From Neobacillus bataviensis (GTDB taxonomy: Bacteria > Bacillota > Bacilli > Bacillales_B > DSM-18226): a stretch of 64,000 nt of DNA. The DNA lies in assembly GCF_019969725.1 (NCBI RefSeq), contig NZ_JAHXYW010000007.1, forward strand, positions 62,001 through 126,000, given 5' to 3'. Shown piece by piece: positions 1 through 9,117 of this stretch. The first letter of the stretch is position 1. Each line of letters opens with the position of its first letter. The notes under the pieces are model-generated. The model was not told the origin of the DNA, did not search any database, and saw only the letters and a list, made by a program, of their open reading frames with translations. The position numbers were made by a program, and so were the translations under genes.

Positions 1-174
1 CACGATATTGTATGTTAGTTCACAAAAGATGAAAGGGAGTTTGCCCATTTTTATTAATTTACATTTATGTCCAGACAATTAATTAAATGAGTGAATTATC
101 AAATAAACATTTATTAATTAGAAGTCATATGGTAATATTAGAAATGATGTAAATAAGGTTAGAGGTGAAAAATA

Positions 175-357
175 GTGCGTTTCTTTTGGACTTTTTTCTG
201 GTTATTTTTACTAGTGCAAATGCTTACATATGTTGTAAGTTCAATGAATGGTGTTGCATTTGATGTTAAAGTAGGTTCCATTTTAGCTGTTGCTGTAACC
301 ATCTTAGTTTTTGTGGTATCATCTTTGATACCAAATGAGCCTGTTGAAAAACATTAA
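175..357 (+). CDS. yjzD: YjzD family small membrane protein (DUF2929)
   Basis: A 60-residue protein with two hydrophobic segments (about residues 3-22 and 32-52) and a short charged tail, so probably an inner-membrane protein. It resembles the YjzD/DUF2929 family, whose function is unknown. The GTG start follows the ribosome binding site AGAGGTGA at a normal distance. It runs toward clpB on the other strand and shares a two-way terminator with it. In B. subtilis yjzD lies next to yjzC; here clpB lies between them. The family call is from memory of the sequence pattern. Confidence 0.8.
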   Translation: MRFFWTFFWLFLLVQMLTYVVSSMNGVAFDVKVGSILAVAVTILVFVVSSLIPNEPVEKH

Positions 358-365
358 GTGCCGAT

Positions 366-400
366 AAAAAAGTCTTCCACATCAATGGAAGACTTTTTTA
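366..400. terminator. Bidirectional terminator between yjzD and clpB
   Basis: A hairpin with arms AGTCTTCCA and TGGAAGACT is flanked by A-runs on the left and T-runs on the right, so it can stop transcription from both yjzD (+) and clpB (-). Confidence 0.85.
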
Positions 401-416
401 ATGGATCAATCTCATT

Positions 417-3011
417 TTATTTTATTAAAATTATCACTTCTTCATTTTGAATCTTAATTTCAAGGCTTGATCCATCATGAACCCGTCCTGCAATAATTTC
501 TCGAGCTAACTTCGTTTCTATATTTCTTTGGATATAACGCTTTAGCGGTCTGGCACCATAGGTTGGGTCATATCCGTTAACAGCGATGAATTCCTTGGCA
601 TCCTCACTGATTGAGATATTTATTTGCTGTTCTTTTAATCTGTTCTGAAGTTCTTTTAGCATCTTGACGACAATATTTTTGATTTCTCCTAATGATAACG
701 GCTTAAATAGGATAATTTCATCAATACGGTTTAAAAATTCCGGACGAAAATGCACTCTTAGTTGGCCTAATACCATTTCTCTTGCTGTTTCAGTTATTTC
801 AATTTCATTTTCAGAACGTTCGAGTAAAAATTGTGATCCTATATTGGAGGTCATAATAATAACGGTATTTTTAAAATCTACTACCCTTCCTTGTGAATCA
901 GTGATGCGCCCATCATCTAAGGCTTGAAGGAGAATATTGAAGACTTCCGGATGGGCCTTTTCTATTTCGTCCATCAGAACAACAGAATAAGGTCTCCTTC
1001 TAACCGCTTCTGTCAGCTGCCCTCCTTCTTCATAGCCAACATACCCTGGTGGAGCCCCAATTAGGCGTGATACTGCATGCTTTTCCATGTATTCCGACAT
1101 ATCGATACGAATAATATGCTCTTCACTATCAAATAAAGACTCCGCCAAAGCTTTTGCTAACTCTGTTTTCCCTACACCAGTTGGCCCTAAAAATAGAAAG
1201 GATCCAATTGGGCGATTAGGTTCTTTAATGCCGGCCCTAGCCCGTAGTACTGCGTCTGCTACTAAATTGACGGCTTCATTTTGTCCGATTACTCTCTCGT
1301 GGAGAATTGCTTCAAGTTTCAATAACTTTTCTCTCTCCCCCTCAACTAGTTTAGAGAGCGGAATTCCTGTCCACCTTGATACAATATGGGAAATTTCCTC
1401 ACCTGTTACCTCTTCGCGCAGTAACCGATTCTCCTTTTCCGTTTCCATTTCTAAACTTTTAAGTTCTTTTTCAACTAACGGAATTTGACCATGTCTTAAT
1501 TCAGCAGCACGGTTTAAATCGTATTTGTCCTCGGCTTGCTGCAGCTCACGGCGAAGTTTCTCCAGTTGTTCCCTTTTTTCTTGTAACGTCTGAATACTTT
1601 TCTTTTCTTCTAGCCATTTTGCCTTCATTGTATCGGCCTGTTCCTTTAAATCGCCCAGTTCCTTTAGAAGGGACTGCAATCGTAGTTTACTTGCTTCATC
1701 GTTTTCTTTTCTTAAAGCTGCCTCCTCAATTTCTAACTGCATGACTCTGCGTGTTACTTCATCTAGTTCTGTTGGCATGGAATCAATTTCTGTGCGAATT
1801 AACGCACATGCTTCATCAACCAGATCTATAGCTTTGTCCGGTAGGAAACGATCAGTTATATATCGGTCCGATAAAGTAGCTGCAGCAACTAAAGCATGGT
1901 CGTGAATTTTCACACCATGGTGAACCTCAAATCGTTCCTTTAATCCACGTAATATAGAAATGGTATCTTCTACATTTGGTTCTTGTACAAGCACCTGCTG
2001 GAACCTCCGTTCTAAAGCAGGATCCTTTTCTATATACTTCCGATGTTCATCAAGTGTGGTTGCGCCAATACAATGAAGTTCACCGCGGGCAAGCATTGGT
2101 TTTAACATATTGCCTGCATCCATCGCTCCTTCTGTTTTTCCGGCACCAACAATGGTATGAATTTCATCGATAAACAGTAAGATTTGTCCGTCACTTTTTT
2201 TGATTTCATTCAGAACCGCTTTTAATCGTTCTTCAAATTCACCTCTGAATTTAGCACCAGCTATTAACGAACTCATATCTAAGGAAAAGATGGTTTTGTC
2301 CTTAAGTCCTTCTGGAACATCTTTTCTAACAATCCGCTGGGCCAGTCCCTCTACGATTGCGGTTTTTCCTACACCAGGTTCTCCAATTAATACAGGGTTA
2401 TTCTTGGTTTTCCTTGATAAGATACGAATGACATTTCGAATCTCCGTATCCCGTCCAATAACAGGATCGACCTTTCCCGCTCTTACTTCAGCAACCAAAT
2501 CCCTTCCATATTTTTTCAAAGCATCATATCCTGCTTCAGGATTCTGTGATGTCACTCTTTGGTTCCCCCTTATTTCTTTTATTGCTTTTAAAATATCTTC
2601 AGGTCTGTGGTCAAAAGATTGAATGATTTTTTTCATTTCGGATTGATTTGAATAGACTGCAGCTAAGAGGATATGCTCTACCGAAATATATTCATCGGAA
2701 AACTTTCTTGCGAATTCTTCGGCAGCTGCTAAAAGCTTTTGCAGCCGGTCTGTAACAAATATTTTACCGTGTTCTGCCCCAGTTCCAGTGACCTGAGGTT
2801 TTTTTTCAAGGGATACTTTCAACCTTTTCTTAATGGTTTCAGATGGCAATGTCAATCGCTTAAATATAGATTCAAAAAGACTGTCCGTTTGATTCATTAA
2901 TGCCAAAAATAAATGGGATTCATCTATCTCTTGATGATTATTTTTTACCGCTAAAGATTGCGCATCCATTATTCCTTTTTGTAACCGCTCTGTCATTCGG
3001 TTAATATCCAC
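417..3011 (-). CDS. clpB: ATP-dependent disaggregase chaperone ClpB
   Basis: An 864-residue Hsp100 disaggregase, the usual ClpB length. It works with DnaK/DnaJ/GrpE to pull proteins out of cytosolic aggregates. Domains in order: the Clp N domain (about 1-145), the first AAA+ module with Walker A GEPGVGKT, the long coiled-coil middle domain (roughly 400-530, rich in Glu/Lys/Leu) that separates ClpB from ClpA/ClpX, and the second AAA+ module with GPTGVGKT and the D2-small domain. A CtsR-type operator and a TATAAT -10 lie just upstream, so heat-shock control is likely. B. subtilis 168 lacks clpB, so this gene is extra in the yjzC-yjzD interval. Confidence 0.97.
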   Translation of the reverse strand: MDINRMTERLQKGIMDAQSLAVKNNHQEIDESHLFLALMNQTDSLFESIFKRLTLPSETIKKRLKVSLEKKPQVTGTGAEHGKIFVTDRLQKLLAAAEEFARKFSDEYISVEHILLAAVYSNQSEMKKIIQSFDHRPEDILKAIKEIRGNQRVTSQNPEAGYDALKKYGRDLVAEVRAGKVDPVIGRDTEIRNVIRILSRKTKNNPVLIGEPGVGKTAIVEGLAQRIVRKDVPEGLKDKTIFSLDMSSLIAGAKFRGEFEERLKAVLNEIKKSDGQILLFIDEIHTIVGAGKTEGAMDAGNMLKPMLARGELHCIGATTLDEHRKYIEKDPALERRFQQVLVQEPNVEDTISILRGLKERFEVHHGVKIHDHALVAAATLSDRYITDRFLPDKAIDLVDEACALIRTEIDSMPTELDEVTRRVMQLEIEEAALRKENDEASKLRLQSLLKELGDLKEQADTMKAKWLEEKKSIQTLQEKREQLEKLRRELQQAEDKYDLNRAAELRHGQIPLVEKELKSLEMETEKENRLLREEVTGEEISHIVSRWTGIPLSKLVEGEREKLLKLEAILHERVIGQNEAVNLVADAVLRARAGIKEPNRPIGSFLFLGPTGVGKTELAKALAESLFDSEEHIIRIDMSEYMEKHAVSRLIGAPPGYVGYEEGGQLTEAVRRRPYSVVLMDEIEKAHPEVFNILLQALDDGRITDSQGRVVDFKNTVIIMTSNIGSQFLLERSENEIEITETAREMVLGQLRVHFRPEFLNRIDEIILFKPLSLGEIKNIVVKMLKELQNRLKEQQINISISEDAKEFIAVNGYDPTYGARPLKRYIQRNIETKLAREIIAGRVHDGSSLEIKIQNEEVIILIK

Positions 3012-3026
3012 TTTTCACACTCCCTC

Positions 3027-3043
3027 ATTGACCATTTTTGACC
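3027..3043 (-). promoter_or_regulatory. CtsR operator upstream of clpB
   Basis: On the minus strand the sequence reads GGTCAAA-AAT-GGTCAAT, a direct heptad repeat with a 3-base spacer. This matches the CtsR consensus (RGTCAAANANRGTCAAA) except at the last base. It lies between a TATAAT -10 box (minus strand, 3054-3059) and the clpB ribosome binding site, where bound repressor would block transcription. Confidence 0.85.
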
Positions 3044-3093
3044 TATTACTTTTATTATAAAACAATCGCAGATTTTAAGTAAAATTTGACTAA

Positions 3094-3126
3094 GAAAAAA
3101 GTCATCCTGTTTGGATGACTTTTTAC
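3094..3126 (-). terminator. Terminator downstream of yjzC
   Basis: Hairpin arms AGTCATCC and GGATGACT, with A-rich sequence on the left that becomes a U-tract in the leftward transcript. It follows the yjzC stop codon. Confidence 0.8.
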
Positions 3127-3138
3127 CTTTTATAACTG

Positions 3139-3318
3139 TCATGGTTTTCGTTGATAAGTCCAAACACGTTTATCATTGGATGTTTCTGGAAACGAGTCTC
3201 CAGCTTTTAGTTTAATTTTTTTAGGATTGATCACATTGTCTCCAGTTTCACCAATTTCAATATATACCCCATTATTTGGTGCTTTTTTACCCGATTTGAA
3301 CTGATGATTTTGTCCCAT
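3139..3318 (-). CDS. yjzC: YjzC family protein
   Basis: A 59-residue soluble protein that starts MGQNHQFKSGKKAPNNG and ends KRVWTYQRKP. The GKKAPNNGVY, GETG and FPETS motifs mark the YjzC-like family, which has no known function. The ATG follows AAGGAGGG at good spacing, and the gene has its own terminator. It sits beside clpB and yjzD as part of the conserved yjzC-yjzD neighbourhood. Family assignment is from recalled sequence resemblance. Confidence 0.85.
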   Translation of the reverse strand: MGQNHQFKSGKKAPNNGVYIEIGETGDNVINPKKIKLKAGDSFPETSNDKRVWTYQRKP

Positions 3319-3597
3319 TCTTTTCCCTCCTTATCGTCTACATCATTATTATTTCCTTTTCTAGAGTGTCCATTAAAGGAAGTTCTTTCATTTTTTCACA
3401 TTGTTCGACAGTATTTCCTAAGAAATAAACGAAACATGTTTGACTTTTTGACGATTGTATGAATTTATTCCACATTTATTGCTAAATATTCTTTGTAAAC
3501 AATATAATTATAGTAATATCTTTTAACCAACCTTGACTGACAGTTATTAAAAGTTAAGTAAATGATTTATGTCGTACCATTAAAGGTGGTCTTTTGT

Positions 3598-4290
3598 ATG
3601 CAGGCAGTAAAAGAAATGCCGGTATCGCTGTTACATCTCCTTGAGACCGTACACCATACTAAAAAAATTGAAAAGGGAACATTTTTATTTCAAGAAGGCT
3701 CACCAGCCGATGAAATGTATATCGTACAAAGCGGTATTTTGCAAATCAGTAAAATTATTCCGGATGGGAGAGAACTTACCTTAAGAATGTGCTCTAATGG
3801 TGATTTTATCGGTGAATTAAATTTATTTTCCCCTTCTTCCAGGTATTTATTAAGTGCACGTGTCGTTGAAAGTGGCGAGGTAGCAGTAATTATGAAGGAT
3901 GTTCTTGAGGAAAAACTATCGCAAAATCTTTCCCTTTCCTTTGAATTCATTAAATGGATGAGTCAGCAATATCGCAAAACTCAAACAAAATTTCGCGACC
4001 TCGTTTTACACGGAAAAAAGGGAGCTTTATACTCTACATTGATTCGATTAAGCAATAGCTATGGAATTAATACCAATAATGGAATATTGCTTGAAATACC
4101 ATTAACAAACCAAGAATTAGCTAATTTCTGCGGTACATCAAGGGAAGTGGTTAATCGTTTATTAAGCGACCTTAGAAAAGAGAAAATTATTTCAATTGAT
4201 AAAGGAACGATCACCATTCATGATTTAGAGTTTTTGAAGAATGAAATTGATTGTGAGGATTGTCCAACGGAAATTTGCAAGGTGGATTAA
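3598..4290 (+). CDS. fnr: Crp/Fnr family regulator with C-terminal Fe-S cysteines (Fnr paralogue 1)
   Basis: A 230-residue cAMP-receptor-type regulator: cyclic-nucleotide-like beta roll (about 20-110), dimer helix (about 112-140) and winged helix-turn-helix (about 165-205, with TNQELANFCGTSREVVNR). It ends with Cys219-x2-Cys222-x4-Cys227 and has Asp134 in KFRDLVLHGKK. B. subtilis Fnr binds its oxygen-sensing [4Fe-4S] cluster with three C-terminal Cys and one Asp in this arrangement, so cluster binding is likely. I chose the ATG at 3598 because AAAGGTGG precedes it; an in-frame ATG at 3562 lacks a binding site. A close paralogue lies at 8384. The two bracket the molybdopterin genes. Confidence 0.9.
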   Translation: MQAVKEMPVSLLHLLETVHHTKKIEKGTFLFQEGSPADEMYIVQSGILQISKIIPDGRELTLRMCSNGDFIGELNLFSPSSRYLLSARVVESGEVAVIMKDVLEEKLSQNLSLSFEFIKWMSQQYRKTQTKFRDLVLHGKKGALYSTLIRLSNSYGINTNNGILLEIPLTNQELANFCGTSREVVNRLLSDLRKEKIISIDKGTITIHDLEFLKNEIDCEDCPTEICKVD

Positions 4291-4312
4291 ATAATTAAAT
4301 TGGATCCTTATT

Positions 4313-4347
4313 AATAAAAATCGGTCTTATTTGACCGATTTTTTTAA
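4313..4347. terminator. Bidirectional terminator between fnr1 and mobB
   Basis: Hairpin AAATCGGTC / GACCGATTT with a T-run on the right and an A-run on the left, placed between converging genes. Confidence 0.85.
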
Positions 4348-4857
4348 TAAGTTTACAGTCCAGCTTATCGATACTTCATCTTTAATAAAAAAACATGGTA
4401 TGTTTATATGTCCTTTAAGGTGATCTCTTATACATTCCTTCCAATAAACAACGGCCACTATATTGGTCACACTTTTTAACAAAGGAAGGTCTTCTAGATC
4501 CCTTAATATTAAAAGCTTCGGGTATTTTTTTTGTTTATATCCTTCAATTAAAATCACATCCGGATCAAAAAAACTCATTAATTCTATCTGGTGCTCAAGG
4601 CTGTTCACCCATTTTTCTACTTGGAGAAGGAGCCTGCCATCTCCTTCAATAATCGAGGCAGCAGCTCCTGCTGCGAGATATTTTGTAGAATCCTTATTAT
4701 CCACTATATCAGGTTTTCCGCCATGTCCGTGGTGTTTTATCACTGCTGATATCATACCTTGACCTTTTAAGCTTTCGATTAGTCTTTCCATAAATGTTGT
4801 CTTTCCACTATTTTGGTAACCTACAATCTGAAATATTACCGGTTTTACCAAGGCCAC
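4327..4857 (-). CDS. mobB: Molybdopterin-guanine dinucleotide biosynthesis protein MobB
   Basis: A 176-residue GTP-binding protein that assists late molybdenum cofactor assembly, probably by helping MobA attach the nucleotide. A Walker A motif GYQNSGKTT sits near residues 12-20, followed by the family's VIKHHGHGG segment, and the length is normal. The GTG start overlaps the end of moeA by 13 bases, so translation is probably coupled; no strong separate binding site is seen. It is the last gene of a moeA-mobB unit. mobA is not in this window. Confidence 0.93.
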   Translation of the reverse strand: MALVKPVIFQIVGYQNSGKTTFMERLIESLKGQGMISAVIKHHGHGGKPDIVDNKDSTKYLAAGAAASIIEGDGRLLLQVEKWVNSLEHQIELMSFFDPDVILIEGYKQKKYPKLLILRDLEDLPLLKSVTNIVAVVYWKECIRDHLKGHINIPCFFIKDEVSISWTVNLLKKSVK

Positions 4858-6110
4858 TCACTGCCAGTCTGATCCTCAAGGAGAAGAACCTCAATCTCTG
4901 TTCCTGCCGTAAAACCTCGAGTACCACCCGGTAATATCATCAAGGAATTCGCCCCTGCAAGGCTCATAATAATATTCGACTTGTCTAATCCGCTGGGTGT
5001 CGCTTTAAGTCTGCCGTCTTTAATAAATGCGGAACTGCGTACAAATCGTGTAAATGGATTTGCTTTAGGGAAATCAGCATCTAGTATAGCTTTTTCTTTT
5101 CGTAAATGCGGTTTTTCCGAAAATAAACATCTTCGGAGGATCGGCCGTGCAAATAATTCAAACCCCACATAGCAAGCGGAAGGGTTACCAGAAAGACCGA
5201 ATAGGAGCTTTCCATTATGATGTGCGACGGTTGTAACACTGCCTGGACGCATCGCTACTTTATTAAAGAAAACCTCTGCTCCTAATTTTTCATAAATTTC
5301 AGGCAGGTAATCAAAGTCCCCAACTGAAACTCCTCCAGTGGTAACTAACAAATCAACTTTATCCAGACTATTTTTTACTGCGTCAAAGCATGTATCAAAT
5401 TCATCTGGCAGCTTCCCAAAATAATGAACCGTTCCTCCTGCCCGTTCGATTTGGGCAGCAACCATATGTGAATTGCTGTTGCGAATCTTACCGGGGACCA
5501 ATTCATCGTCAACTTCTAAAAGTTCTGTCCCTGTTGCGAATAGGCCAACGAGGGGTTTTTTCGCAACTGGGACGTGCTTATATCCAAAAGTTGCGAGCAT
5601 TGCCTGAATTCCTGGATTAATTAGCGTTCCCTTTTTAACTAAAATTTCTCCTTTCTTTGCATCTTCGCCTCTGAAGGAAACATTGTCACCATTTTTAAAG
5701 CTTCTTTTGATCAATATATGTGGAATTCCATTCTTTTCATATGACTTTGCAACCTCAAACATGACAACGCAATCGGTGCCCTCTGGCATCATAGCGCCGG
5801 TCATAATTCTTATAGCTTGGTATTGTTTGACAACCTTAGTGGAGACCATTCCTGCTCCAATATGATCAATTACTTCCATTTCAATGGGACATGATTGAGA
5901 GGCATTAACAGTGTCTATCGATCTAATAGCAAAGCCATCATAGGGTGCCCTGTCAAAATGAGGCACATCACTTGTTGCCACTATATCCTCTGATAAAAAA
6001 CGGCCAAAGCTTTCCTCGATCAAAACATGCTCAGTTAACCCCTGTAATTGAAAGTTCATAATTTTTTGGACTGCTTCCCCTATCGCAAGCGGTGTTCTTC
6101 TTTCAAACAA
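4845..6110 (-). CDS. moeA: Molybdopterin molybdenumtransferase MoeA
   Basis: A 421-residue enzyme that inserts molybdate (or tungstate in related systems) into adenylylated molybdopterin. Family signatures include DVPHFDRAPYDGFA near residue 45, GAMMPEGTDCVV near 105, and TTGGVSVGDFDYLPE near 260, which belongs to the MoCF-binding fold. It starts at TTG after AGGAG with a 9-base spacer. It forms an overlapping pair with mobB. The Fnr-type box at 6258-6273 lies in the shared upstream region with the divergent ric gene. Confidence 0.96.
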   Translation of the reverse strand: MFERRTPLAIGEAVQKIMNFQLQGLTEHVLIEESFGRFLSEDIVATSDVPHFDRAPYDGFAIRSIDTVNASQSCPIEMEVIDHIGAGMVSTKVVKQYQAIRIMTGAMMPEGTDCVVMFEVAKSYEKNGIPHILIKRSFKNGDNVSFRGEDAKKGEILVKKGTLINPGIQAMLATFGYKHVPVAKKPLVGLFATGTELLEVDDELVPGKIRNSNSHMVAAQIERAGGTVHYFGKLPDEFDTCFDAVKNSLDKVDLLVTTGGVSVGDFDYLPEIYEKLGAEVFFNKVAMRPGSVTTVAHHNGKLLFGLSGNPSACYVGFELFARPILRRCLFSEKPHLRKEKAILDADFPKANPFTRFVRSSAFIKDGRLKATPSGLDKSNIIMSLAGANSLMILPGGTRGFTAGTEIEVLLLEDQTGSEWPW

Positions 6111-6257
6111 ATGAATCGGCTCCTATCTCTAAAAAAACGGTATGTAATAAACTCATTCCTTATCATTTATCATTATAAGCCTACAAAAAACTTACCGACA
6201 TATCAAATGTCACAGAATTGATAGAAACTTAATGAATAAAAAAAATCATTTGCAAAG

Positions 6258-6273
6258 TGTGATGCATATCACC
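6258..6273 (+). promoter_or_regulatory. Fnr box and class II promoter of ric
   Basis: TGTGA-TGCATA-TCACC matches the Fnr/Crp consensus TGTGA-N6-TCACA at all but one position. A -10-like TATGCT sits at 6295-6300. That predicts a start near 6307 and places the box centre at -41.5, the classical activating position for Fnr. The moeA start is 148 bases away on the other side, so control of moeA is possible but less clear. Confidence 0.8.
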
Positions 6274-6343
6274 AAATTTTATTCTTAATTCCAGTATGCT
6301 TAAGTCAGAAACCAATTACCTTTATTTTTAGGAGGAACTATAA

Positions 6344-7042
6344 ATGACTTTTCCATTTACGTCTACTACATTAGTTAAAGATATTGTAAATGAATTACCT
6401 AAAACAAGTGATGTTTTCAAGAAGAACCGGATTGATTTTTGCTGCGGGGGAAACATTCCACTTTCAGAAGCTGTGGCACAAAACGGACTTAACATGGAAA
6501 ATTTGCTGGAAGAATTAAAAATCGTTTTTGAAAAATATGAGCACGAGGAACAAGATGTAGAAGTTTGGACAGAATCTGACTCTAATACGATTATTGATCA
6601 TATTATCTCTAATTACCATCGTACTTCAGAAGAAGAATTAACAATGCTCAGCCCCTATGTGACAAAGGTTTCACGCGTACATGGCGATAACCATCCAGAG
6701 CTATTAAAAGTGTATGAATTATTTTATGAATTTAAAAAAGAATTGATTGAACACATGGAGAAAGAAGAAGCAATTGTCTTCCCGTTAATCAGGAAATTAG
6801 CCGACGGAACCATAGAAAATAAAGAGGAAGCCATTAATTTAGTTACTGAGCTTGAAAAGGAACATGATCATGCAGGAGAAATTTTAAGACAAATCCGTGC
6901 GGTAACTTCTGATTTCACTCTACCACTTGATGCTTGTGGAACATATCGCTTAGTTTACGCACGTTTAGAAGCTCTGGAAAGTTTGACCTTCATGCATGTG
7001 CATCTTGAAAACAACATTTTATTTCCACGATATATTGCATAG
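6344..7042 (+). CDS. ric: Iron-sulfur cluster repair di-iron protein Ric (ScdA/YtfE family)
   Basis: A 232-residue cytosolic hemerythrin-like protein that repairs Fe-S clusters damaged by nitric oxide or oxidants. The N-terminal ScdA domain carries the hallmark IDFCCGG (about residues 28-34). The C-terminal hemerythrin domain supplies the di-iron ligands in DHIISNYHR, HGDNHPEL, HMEKEEAIVFP, EKEHDHAGE and HVHLENNILFPR. A good ribosome binding site (AGGAGG) precedes the ATG. An Fnr box sits at -41.5 of its predicted promoter, which suggests induction at low oxygen beside the molybdopterin genes. Confidence 0.95.
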   Translation: MTFPFTSTTLVKDIVNELPKTSDVFKKNRIDFCCGGNIPLSEAVAQNGLNMENLLEELKIVFEKYEHEEQDVEVWTESDSNTIIDHIISNYHRTSEEELTMLSPYVTKVSRVHGDNHPELLKVYELFYEFKKELIEHMEKEEAIVFPLIRKLADGTIENKEEAINLVTELEKEHDHAGEILRQIRAVTSDFTLPLDACGTYRLVYARLEALESLTFMHVHLENNILFPRYIA

Positions 7043-7043
7043 T

Positions 7044-7082
7044 AAAAAACAGCCCGCTTAACATTAAGCGGGCTGTTTTTTA
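7044..7082. terminator. Bidirectional terminator between ric and moaA
   Basis: Strong hairpin CAGCCCGCTTA / TAAGCGGGCTG with A-run and T-run flanks, between converging genes. Confidence 0.9.
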
Positions 7083-8096
7083 ACCACCGATATAGGACAT
7101 TTCAATTTTTTTGCGGTTTTTGTTTGTTTCTGCTGTTCTTTCGTCAGAATATCGGTCGTCACGACCATTCCAAATCGCTGTAATTCGCTTTGCTATATCC
7201 TCATCACTAGCACCATTTCTCATGAAATTCCGGATATCATGGCCATTTCCATTAAACAAACAAGTAAAAATCTGCCCATTTGCAGATAAACGAGAACGTG
7301 TACAGCTGGAGCAGAATGACTCTGAAACAGAAGTAATAAATCCAACCTTCACATCGGCGTCTTTATAATGATAAAGCTTGGCCACTTCCCCAAAATAGGC
7401 CGGGTCAACTGGCTCTAACTCAAAGTGATCTTTTAACAGAAGATAAATCTGTTTTTTGGTCACTACATCGTCCATCTTCCACCCGTTCGTGGAGCCAACA
7501 TCCATAAACTCGATATAGCGAAGCTCCAATCCATGATTTTTACAGTATTCTGCCATCGGAATAATATCTGCATCATTAAGTCCTTTTTTTACAACCATGT
7601 TGATTTTAACTCCAAGACCGGCTTGTTTAGCTGCTTCTATCCCCTCTAAAACCGGTCCAGTGCCTACCCCGCGTCCATTGATTTGTCCGAACAATTCATC
7701 ATTTAAAGTATCAAGGCTGACATTTACTCGTTTAAGACCAGCTGATTTTAACTCTCCTGCCAATTTCGGCAACAGAACTCCATTTGTAGTTAAGCCAATG
7801 TCACTTAAATCTTCAATAGCAGAAAGTTTTTTCACAAGTATCGGTAAATCCTTTCGCAGCAGCGGCTCTCCGCCAGTTAAGCGGATTTTTTCGACACCTA
7901 AATTAACAAATATTTTTCCAAGACGTTCAATTTCTTCATATGTCAATAAGGCAGACCTAGGTAGAAATTCAAAATCAGGACCGAATTGATCAGCTGGCAT
8001 ACAGTATTGGCAGCGAAAATTACACCGGTCAATCACTGAGATACGCAAGTCACGTATCGGTCGATCCAGTTTATCTTTAATAATGGTTTTTTCCAT
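7080..8096 (-). CDS. moaA: GTP 3',8-cyclase MoaA
   Basis: A 338-residue radical SAM enzyme that, with MoaC, converts GTP to cyclic pyranopterin monophosphate, the first step of molybdenum cofactor synthesis. The first [4Fe-4S] cluster ligands are CNFRCQYC near residue 24. The second cluster ligands lie in [10 protein letters not shown] and CLF near the C terminus. The protein ends in the conserved Gly-Gly needed for activity. I chose the ATG at 8096, which has GGAG nine bases upstream; an in-frame start at 8138 would add 14 residues without a binding site. moaC is not in this window. Confidence 0.96.
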   Translation of the reverse strand: MEKTIIKDKLDRPIRDLRISVIDRCNFRCQYCMPADQFGPDFEFLPRSALLTYEEIERLGKIFVNLGVEKIRLTGGEPLLRKDLPILVKKLSAIEDLSDIGLTTNGVLLPKLAGELKSAGLKRVNVSLDTLNDELFGQINGRGVGTGPVLEGIEAAKQAGLGVKINMVVKKGLNDADIIPMAEYCKNHGLELRYIEFMDVGSTNGWKMDDVVTKKQIYLLLKDHFELEPVDPAYFGEVAKLYHYKDADVKVGFITSVSESFCSSCTRSRLSANGQIFTCLFNGNGHDIRNFMRNGASDEDIAKRITAIWNGRDDRYSDERTAETNKNRKKIEMSYIGG

Positions 8097-8219
8097 TTGC
8101 ATCAACTCCATTATTTTAAAAAAAGCAAGAATTATCATAAGTGTACCAGTGTTTTACTAAAAAGACTGTTACTTTATTCACTATCAATATACTTTTTAAT
8201 TTTATTTTAATCTTAACAG

Positions 8220-8321
8220 ATGTTAAACAAGGAGGAAATAATTGTTTATGGAAAAAAATTTAGCGTAGTTTTCACTATATTGTCATTGTTTACTTCATTT
8301 TTATGGCTAATCTTGAGATAA
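8220..8321 (+). CDS. Possible 33-residue single-span membrane micro-protein
   Basis: An open frame from ATG 8220 encodes a charged N terminus (MLNKEEIIVYGKKF) followed by one hydrophobic span and a terminal Arg. That composition is typical of small membrane subunits. The ATG has no ribosome binding site, but a perfect AGGAGG lies inside the frame (8230-8235), five bases before an in-frame ATT (8241). Translation from ATT would give 26 residues. It lies between moaA and the second fnr, in the same direction as fnr. I recognise no family. It may be chance. Confidence 0.3.
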   Translation: MLNKEEIIVYGKKFSVVFTILSLFTSFLWLILR

Positions 8322-8383
8322 AATGTTACTAACGAATCCAAAATTGACATTTATATAAAAAATATGATAGAAGGTGAAATCCT

Positions 8384-9082
8384 ATGTTAGCACAAATGAA
8401 ACCAACCCATTCTATAGAAATAAAGGAATTACTTAAATTGGCAGACCGGAGATTCAAGAGTGAAAGGGATAGTTTTTTATTTCAAGAAGGTATGGTGGCG
8501 GAAGAACTTTACGTAATTATTTCTGGAAAGATTCAAATCAGTAAAATAACTTCTGACGGACGCGAGCTATCTTTAAGAATTTGCGGAGAAAATGATATTT
8601 GTGGTGAATTAACTCTTTTTACCGATAGTCCAAAGTATTTATTGAGTGCTAAGGTTCTTGAAGAGGGCGAAATTGCCGCAATTAAAAAGGATGTAATCGA
8701 AAGTGAAATTTTCCAAAACAGTAAGCTCGCCTTTGAATTTATGAAATGGATGAGTGACCATTTTCGAAAAACACAGACAAAATTTCGCGACCTTGTCCTT
8801 AATGGTAAACGCGGAGCACTTTTTTCAACCTTAATTCGAATGACAAATAGCTATGGAGTTGAAAAAGGCAATGGAATTTTAATTGACTTGCCTTTAACCA
8901 ATCAAGAACTTGCCAATTTCTGCGGCACTTCCCGTGAAAGCACAAACCGAATTCTTAGTGATTTAAAGAAAGAAAATATCATCTCTGTAAAAAAAGGAAA
9001 AATAACTATCTTAGATTTACAATATTTAAAGGATGAAATTGGCTGCGAAAACTGTTCAACTATTTATTGCAATATTGAGTAG
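8384..9082 (+). CDS. fnr: Crp/Fnr family regulator with C-terminal Fe-S cysteines (Fnr paralogue 2)
   Basis: A 232-residue Fnr-type regulator closely resembling the one at 3598, with the same domain order. Asp136 in KFRDLVLNGKR and Cys221-x2-Cys224-x4-Cys229 keep the B. subtilis Fnr cluster-ligand pattern. The recognition helix reads SRESTNR here and SREVVNR in paralogue 1, so the two may recognise similar but not identical sites. The ATG follows AAGGTG at good spacing. Both regulators have their own terminator. Nearby Fnr boxes in front of ric and the radical SAM gene are likely targets. Confidence 0.92.
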   Translation: MLAQMKPTHSIEIKELLKLADRRFKSERDSFLFQEGMVAEELYVIISGKIQISKITSDGRELSLRICGENDICGELTLFTDSPKYLLSAKVLEEGEIAAIKKDVIESEIFQNSKLAFEFMKWMSDHFRKTQTKFRDLVLNGKRGALFSTLIRMTNSYGVEKGNGILIDLPLTNQELANFCGTSRESTNRILSDLKKENIISVKKGKITILDLQYLKDEIGCENCSTIYCNIE

Positions 9083-9110
9083 GATGGGAGATTTCTCCCA
9101 TCCCTTTTTA
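9080..9110 (+). terminator. Terminator after fnr2
   Basis: Hairpin GGATGGGAGA / TCTCCCATCC directly after the stop codon, followed by TTTTT. Confidence 0.88.
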
Positions 9111-9117
9111 TTGGACT

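Noticed and set aside
86..151. 21-codon frame upstream of yjzD
   Set aside because: ATG without a binding site in AT-rich sequence; nothing family-like.
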